A DNA stretch of 64,000 nt from Euzebya tangerina (GTDB taxonomy: Bacteria > Actinomycetota > Nitriliruptoria > Euzebyales > Euzebyaceae). Below are positions 59,331 to 64,000 of this stretch, piece by piece (the first letter of the stretch is position 1; each line of letters opens with the position of its first letter). Where the stretch lies: assembly GCF_003074135.1 (NCBI RefSeq), contig NZ_PPDK01000001.1:1922001-1986000 (forward strand), read 5' to 3'. The notes beneath the pieces are model-generated. The model saw only the letters and a program-made list of their open reading frames with translations. It made no database searches and was not told where the DNA came from. A program made the position numbers and the translations under genes.

Positions 59331-61118
59331 TCAGGCACACTCGCTCTCGCCCAGCTGGACCGCGAAGCGCTCGGAGTTGCCCCAGTCGGTGTAGAAGTCC
59401 GGGTCCTCCTCCAGTGCTGGCATGGAGTCGTGGACCTTCAGGTCCGCCTTCAACGTCTTCGGGCCCACACGGGCCACCCAGTCGGCGAACTGCTCACCCC
59501 GCTGGCGTTCGGTGGCGTAGCGCTCGAGCAGTGTGACGGCGACGTCAGGAGCCTTCTTGGCGGGAACCTTTGCGACGTAGTGGCCGAACTTCGCGCCGCC
59601 GTCGCCGATGCGCGCGCCGACGAACACCCGGTAGCCGGGAGCCTCGTTGCCGTTCGGGTCGCGACGGGCCATCCCCGAGAAGCCGAGGTCGGCGGTGGTG
59701 TGCTGGCCGCAGGAGTTGGGGCACCCGGAGATGTTGATCCGCAGGTCCTCGATCTCGTGCAGGCCACCAGCCTCCAGCGCATCGGTCACCGCGCCCGCCA
59801 GGCCACGGGATGCCGTCACGGCCAGGTTGCAGGTCTCGGCGCCCGGGCAGGACACGATGTCCCCGGACCGCTCGGCTCGGGCCAGCGCCATGTTCCCGTC
59901 GTGCAACGCCGCGAACAGCACGGGGACGTCCTCAGCCTGGAGGCCGACGAAGAGCAGGTTCTGCCGGATGGTCGTCCGGACCGAGACGTGGTCGCCGATC
60001 CGCCGCCAGACCCTGGCCAGGTCTCGCATCTGACCGCTCGTGAGATCTCCCAGGTGGAAGGTCGCGTAGGCGCCGTAGGCGACCTCGCCGGGCTCGTCCT
60101 CGACGTCGTAGCCGAAGACGTTGGCGTCGCGCCACGCCTCGTAGGCGGGCAGCACCCCGGCGGCCAACGTGGGACCAGCGCCGGGGAGTGGGATGGTCGT
60201 GATGGCCTCGCCGTCGGCACGCCGGGCGGCGGGGCGGATCGGAGCCTCGATGTGGGGGTAGATCGTTTCGCGCTCGAGCCGGATGCGGTGGGTCTCCACC
60301 TCTGCCCGGAACCGCTCGATCCCCCACTTGTTCAGCAGGAACTTCATGCGGGCGCGGACGCGGTTCTTGCGTTCCCCGTGCTCCTCGAACACGGTGAGGA
60401 TGGCCTCGACCGTGGGCAGCACACGGTCAACCGGGGTGAACGGCTCGAGCAGGTCGGCCTCCCGTGGTGCGGAGCCGAGGCCGCCTCCGACGTAGAGCTT
60501 GAACCCGGCCTGACCGTCCTTGACCACACCGAGGAAGCCGATGTCGTGGATGCCGAGTTGGGCGTGGTCGCGCGTCGACCCGTCGAAGGCCATCTTGAAC
60601 TTGCGCGGCAGGGCCTGCGTCAGGGGATGGCGCAGGAAGTACCGGGTGACCACCTCCGCAGCGTTCCGGGTGTCCACCACCTCGTCGGGGTCGATGCCAG
60701 CCAGGTGCGACTGGGTGATGGTCCGGACGCTGTTGCCGCATCCCTCGCGGGTCGTCAGCCCGCTCTCGGCCAACCGGCGGAGCATGCCCGGCACCTCGTC
60801 GGTCTTGACGAAGTGCAGCTGGAAGTTCTGGCGCGTGGTGAGGTGGGCGAACCCGCGCGAGTACTCATCGGCGACATCGGCGATGGCGTCCAGGTGATCC
60901 GGCTCGATGAGCCCGCCGGGGATCTTGATCCGGATCATGTGGTCTTCGGAGTTGCGGATCCCGTAGGTGCCCATGTGCAGGCGCCTGGTCCGGAACTCGT
61001 CGTCGTCGATCGTTCCGGCCTTCCACGCGGCGATGGTCTGCTCGAACTCGTCGATCTCGGCCATGTCGGCGTAGGAGCGGTCTGCCTGGGACTGGACGGT
61101 CGGCGCAGTGGTGGTCAT
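59331..61118 (-). CDS. Ferredoxin-type nitrite/sulfite reductase
   Basis: The 595-residue protein is a siroheme [4Fe-4S] reductase. It has two ferredoxin-like halves (HLTTRQNFQLHFVKTDEVP in the first) and the four cysteines in CPGAETC and CPNSCGQ that hold the cluster (about 440-500). Members reduce nitrite to ammonia or sulfite to sulfide using ferredoxin; the TGxT/Arg pattern that would separate the two was not resolved. ATG 61118. Divergent from the NUDIX-YjeF gene. No cysG or cys genes are adjacent. Confidence 0.92.
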   Translation of the reverse strand: MTTTAPTVQSQADRSYADMAEIDEFEQTIAAWKAGTIDDDEFRTRRLHMGTYGIRNSEDHMIRIKIPGGLIEPDHLDAIADVADEYSRGFAHLTTRQNFQLHFVKTDEVPGMLRRLAESGLTTREGCGNSVRTITQSHLAGIDPDEVVDTRNAAEVVTRYFLRHPLTQALPRKFKMAFDGSTRDHAQLGIHDIGFLGVVKDGQAGFKLYVGGGLGSAPREADLLEPFTPVDRVLPTVEAILTVFEEHGERKNRVRARMKFLLNKWGIERFRAEVETHRIRLERETIYPHIEAPIRPAARRADGEAITTIPLPGAGPTLAAGVLPAYEAWRDANVFGYDVEDEPGEVAYGAYATFHLGDLTSGQMRDLARVWRRIGDHVSVRTTIRQNLLFVGLQAEDVPVLFAALHDGNMALARAERSGDIVSCPGAETCNLAVTASRGLAGAVTDALEAGGLHEIEDLRINISGCPNSCGQHTTADLGFSGMARRDPNGNEAPGYRVFVGARIGDGGAKFGHYVAKVPAKKAPDVAVTLLERYATERQRGEQFADWVARVGPKTLKADLKVHDSMPALEEDPDFYTDWGNSERFAVQLGESECA

Positions 61119-61247
61119 GCGCGAGAGGCTAGGTCCGGGCCACGCCAACCCGTTGTGCGGGAGCAGGGGAAACCACGCAAATGGCAGTGGCAACAGTGCT
61201 ATTCCGGTCGGCAGGCGGGCCGGGTCCAACTGGGTACCCTGCCCCGA

Positions 61248-62630
61248 ATGGGACCCTCCGGTAGTCCGATCGAGCGCGTCCGTGCAGGCCTGACTGCCTT
61301 CGACGCGGCGGATCTGGACCCTCCACCCGAGGCTCGGACCGGAGCCACCCTGGTGCTGCTCCAGCCGGAAGGTCAGGCCGTCAGCATCCTGTACACCCGG
61401 CGGCAGGCCCACCTGTCCAGCCACCCGGGCCAGATCAGCTTCCCCGGCGGACGGGTGGACCCGGGCGAGGGGATCGAGGAGGCGGCACTCCGCGAGGCGG
61501 AGGAGGAGATCGGCCTCCGCCCCGAGAGCGTCACCGTGCTCGGGCGTCTCCCAGCCTTCTACATCCCACCATCCCGGTTCTGGATGTCAACGGTCGTGGC
61601 CGCCTGGGACCGCCCTCACGACCTCGCGCCGAACGAGGCGGAGGTGGCGGAGATCCTGCAGGTCGAGCTGTCCCGGCTGCACGACCGCGCGGCGTGGCGG
61701 GCCGTCCCGCTCAGTCGGATGGGGATGAGTTGGGCCTGGGACCTCGGCGGGACCAACCTGCTGTGGGGCGCGACGGCGGTCGTCACCAGCGTCCTGCTGG
61801 GTGTGATGGACGGTGACTGGGCAGGTGGCACCCAGCCTGAGGACCTGCCGCCTGAGCGGTATGTCCGGCCCTGGGAGCGGCCGGCGACCGCAGGGCTGCA
61901 GCCCACCGCCCGACGACCCCGCGCCCGACTGCAGGACATCCCCGATGCGGAGTTCCCTCCGGATGAATCGGACGTGGAACAGCGGGCCGCAGGAGTCGAT
62001 CAGCCGAAGGCGGACCGGGCGTTGGCCGCCGACGTCGTCCTCGCCGTCGAGCGTCTCATCCACCGCCCGGACGGACCGATCGTCGTCCTGGTGGGTCCGG
62101 GACGGACCGGTCGGGTTGCGGTCATGGCGGCTGATCTGCTCCGCTCCGCCGGCGAGGAGGTCGTGGTCGTCACGCTGGCGTCCGACGCCGCGGGGAGCCT
62201 GACCGACCCCACGGGGAGCCTGAGCGACCAAGACGAGATGCCATCCGCCTCCGACCCCCTCTCCAAGCGCCGCCTACCCCGCGGGGATGCTCCCGCAGGC
62301 CTCGACGGGCCGATCGGCGTCGTGATCGACGGGATGCTTGGGCGGGGATTCGTCCAGCCGCTGCGCGAGCCGCTCCTCGGGGTCGTTCGATCCCTCGCCA
62401 CCACCGGTGCCCCGCTGATCGCCCTGGACCTCCCCAGCGGCATCGACCCAGAGGAGGGCATGATCGGAGATGCCGTCTCGGCCGACGTCACGATCGCCGT
62501 CGAGCCCCTCCTCCCAGCGCATCGGGGGCTTGGTGTCGCCCCCTTCCTCGGCGACATCTACGTCAGCCGTCTGCAGCACGACTTGGCACGCGCCGTCCTG
62601 GTCGATCGGCCGACGGCCTGGGCTGAGTAG
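61248..62630 (+). CDS. NUDIX hydrolase fused to a YjeF_N-like (NAD(P)HX epimerase) domain
   Basis: The 460-residue protein begins with a CoA-pyrophosphatase-type NUDIX domain (SSHPGQISFPGGRVDPGEG, box near 65-90). Following a polar linker, residues about 253-455 match YjeF_N/NAXE: VVLVGPGRTGRVAVMAADLL, VVIDGMLGRGF, LIALDLPSGIDPEEG and GDAVSADVTIA. The usual glycine-rich GPGNNGGDG is changed to GPGRTGRVA, so substrate binding may differ. ATG 61248 is chosen; the frame is open far to the left by antisense overlap with the reductase gene. Confidence 0.85.
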   Translation: MGPSGSPIERVRAGLTAFDAADLDPPPEARTGATLVLLQPEGQAVSILYTRRQAHLSSHPGQISFPGGRVDPGEGIEEAALREAEEEIGLRPESVTVLGRLPAFYIPPSRFWMSTVVAAWDRPHDLAPNEAEVAEILQVELSRLHDRAAWRAVPLSRMGMSWAWDLGGTNLLWGATAVVTSVLLGVMDGDWAGGTQPEDLPPERYVRPWERPATAGLQPTARRPRARLQDIPDAEFPPDESDVEQRAAGVDQPKADRALAADVVLAVERLIHRPDGPIVVLVGPGRTGRVAVMAADLLRSAGEEVVVVTLASDAAGSLTDPTGSLSDQDEMPSASDPLSKRRLPRGDAPAGLDGPIGVVIDGMLGRGFVQPLREPLLGVVRSLATTGAPLIALDLPSGIDPEEGMIGDAVSADVTIAVEPLLPAHRGLGVAPFLGDIYVSRLQHDLARAVLVDRPTAWAE

Positions 62631-62688
62631 CCGGGGGGCCCTCCCCCCGCGATCACGTTCGGAGGCACAGCCCCTACCCTCGGGGGCC

Positions 62689-64000
62689 ATGAGGTACCTG
62701 AGCACCCGAGGAGACCACACACCTCGGCGCTTCTGCGACATCCTGCTGGAGGGGCTGGCTCCGGACGGTGGGCTCTACCTGCCGTCGGCCTACCCCACCG
62801 TGGACGACCAGACCCTGTCAGCATGGCGAGGGCTGCCCTACGACGACCTCGCGTTCGAGGTTCTCAGCCTCTTCATCGACGACATCCCGCCGGATGACCT
62901 TCGCGACCTGGTGGGCAGGACCTACACCGCGGACGTCTTCGGCAGCGACGAGATCACCCCTCTCCGACCGCTTGACGACGGAGTGCTCCTGCAGGGTCTC
63001 TCGAACGGCCCGACGCTCGCCTTCAAGGACATCGCGATGCAGCTGCTCGGAGCGCTGTTCGAGTACGAGTTGGCTCGGCGTGGCGAGGAGCTCAACATCC
63101 TGGGGGCAACCTCCGGCGACACGGGCAGCGCGGCGGAGTACGCGATGCGTGGTCGCGAGGGCATCCGGGTGTTCATGCTGAGCCCATACGGCCGGATGAG
63201 CCCCTTCCAGCAGGCGCAGATGTTCAGCCTGCGGGACGCCAACATCCACAACATCGCTGTGGAGGGGGTATTCGATGACGCCCAGGACATCGTCAAGGCC
63301 GTGTCGGGGGACCTCGAGTTCAAGCGTCGGCTGCGGATCGGGACGGTCAACTCGATCAACTGGGCCAGGCTGCTGGCGCAGGTCGTGTACTACGTCGCCG
63401 GATACCTGCGGGCCACGTCCTCGAACGACCAGACCGTCAGCTTCACCGTTCCCTCCGGCAACTTCGGCAACGTCTGCGCCGGCCACGTCGCCCGGTCGAT
63501 GGGCGTCCCGATCAGCAACCTGATCGTCGCAACCAACGAGAACAACGTCCTCGCGGAGTTCTTCGAGACGGGGACCTACCGCGTGCGTGGCGGGGCCGAG
63601 ACGCATCAGACGTCCAGCCCCTCGATGGACATCTCCAAGGCCTCCAACTTCGAGCGCTTCATCTTCGACCTCGTCGGTCGCGACACGGATCGGACCCAGA
63701 CGCTGTTCGGCACGTCGCTCCGCGAGCACGGGGAGTTCACCGTCTCACCAGCGGAGTTCGACCGGATCGGGACCTACGGCTTCTTGGCCGGGACCAGCAC
63801 ACACGCCGACCGGCTGGCCATGATCAAGCGGACCTGGGAGACCGACGACGTTCTGGTCGACCCGCACACCGCCGACGGCCTGACCACGGCGCGCCGTCTT
63901 CGCCGGACCGGCGCCGTCGCCAGCGAGCCCATGATCGTGCTCGAGACGGCCCTGCCGGTGAAGTTCGCTGAGACCATCACCGAGGCCGTGGGGTTCCAGC
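62689..64000 (+). CDS. thrC: Threonine synthase, 3' end cut by window
   Basis: The start ATG at 62689 follows the NUDIX-YjeF gene by 58 bases. Marks of the yeast/E. coli-type threonine synthase are MRYLSTRGD at the start, LAFKDIAMQLLG with the PLP lysine (about 112), ILGATSGDTGSAAEYAM, TVNSINWARLLAQ and VPSGNFGNVCAG. It converts O-phosphohomoserine to threonine. About 437 codons are present; family proteins of this type run to about 450-500 residues. Confidence 0.95.
   Translation, partial: MRYLSTRGDHTPRRFCDILLEGLAPDGGLYLPSAYPTVDDQTLSAWRGLPYDDLAFEVLSLFIDDIPPDDLRDLVGRTYTADVFGSDEITPLRPLDDGVLLQGLSNGPTLAFKDIAMQLLGALFEYELARRGEELNILGATSGDTGSAAEYAMRGREGIRVFMLSPYGRMSPFQQAQMFSLRDANIHNIAVEGVFDDAQDIVKAVSGDLEFKRRLRIGTVNSINWARLLAQVVYYVAGYLRATSSNDQTVSFTVPSGNFGNVCAGHVARSMGVPISNLIVATNENNVLAEFFETGTYRVRGGAETHQTSSPSMDISKASNFERFIFDLVGRDTDRTQTLFGTSLREHGEFTVSPAEFDRIGTYGFLAGTSTHADRLAMIKRTWETDDVLVDPHTADGLTTARRLRRTGAVASEPMIVLETALPVKFAETITEAVGFQ

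Noticed and set aside
59322-61247. A long plus-strand extension in front of the NUDIX-YjeF gene
   Set aside because: It is antisense to the nitrite/sulfite reductase gene; the NUDIX family start fits ATG 61248.
61119-61247. Riboswitch in front of the reductase or NUDIX-YjeF gene
   Set aside because: No conserved riboswitch core could be drawn in the 129-base gap.

Overview
This window is one strand-mixed, gene-dense stretch of a high-GC bacterial chromosome. It holds about 61 protein genes, three tRNA genes and one tRNA relic, with only short intergenic gaps. The gene order in the core strongly recalls the actinobacterial block known from Mycobacterium tuberculosis (Rv0991c to Rv1026): FmdB-like protein, 5-formyl-THF cyclo-ligase, galU, moeA, then pmt, rsmI, metG, then tatD, rsmA, ispE, glmU, prs, rplY, pth, mfd, mazG, eno, divIC, DUF501 and ppx. 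Together with the GC content, many GTG starts, DUF501 and MoaB/Pmt genes, this points to an actinobacterium. The pair of secreted proteins with cell-wall-binding type 2 repeats fits a deep lineage such as Nitriliruptoria/Euzebya, but that lineage call is inference.

Region by region. 0-14 kb: the start of a sugar ABC transporter ATPase gene behind a 14-bp palindromic LacI-type operator, tRNA-Arg(CCU), a UDPGP-type UDP-glucose pyrophosphorylase, a long helical protein of unknown function, DedA, SRPBCC, NUDIX, a frameshifted LysE exporter, a SnoaL-like protein, a P-loop kinase, a PlsC acyltransferase, UppP, a SAF protein, a diguanylate cyclase, a TipA-like MerR regulator, MTA phosphorylase and an FmdB/Ruc-like zinc-ribbon protein. 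14-18 kb: cyclo-ligase, galU and molybdenum cofactor genes (moeA-moaC-mogA/moaB). 18-31 kb: tRNA-Ala with a tandem decayed copy, HAD phosphatase, PMT mannosyltransferase, RsmI, MetRS, membrane proteins, RlmA-like methyltransferase, class V aminotransferase and a GAF-GGDEF protein. 30.5-36 kb: an AbrB - 32-residue membrane microprotein - lipoprotein cluster, then tatD-rsmA-ispE-tRNA-Gln-glmU-prs. 37-42.4 kb: a 20-bp tandem repeat array and two tandem paralogues combining PQQ-like repeats with CWB2 repeats. 42.5-53.5 kb: rplY-pth-mfd-parvulin-mazG, a LacI regulator with its own operator-like site, eno-divIC-elaA. 53.6-57.1 kb: a four-gene minus-strand island (lipoprotein, very large pilin-like protein, small membrane protein, App1-type phosphatase). 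57.2-64 kb: DUF501, a Ppx-NUDIX fusion, nitrite/sulfite reductase, a NUDIX-YjeF_N fusion and the start of threonine synthase.

The core block serves translation (tRNA synthetase, rRNA methylation, Pth, L25), cell-envelope precursors (two UDP-glucose pyrophosphorylases, GlmU, UppP, IspE) and repair or housecleaning (Mfd, MazG, NUDIX enzymes). The novelty lies in what interrupts it: two unusual NUDIX fusions, the pilin-like island, the CWB2 pair, a dispersed 20-bp repeat family, an untracked microprotein gene, and a probable LacI circuit linking loci 50 kb apart. All assignments were made by reading sequence; no database search was run.
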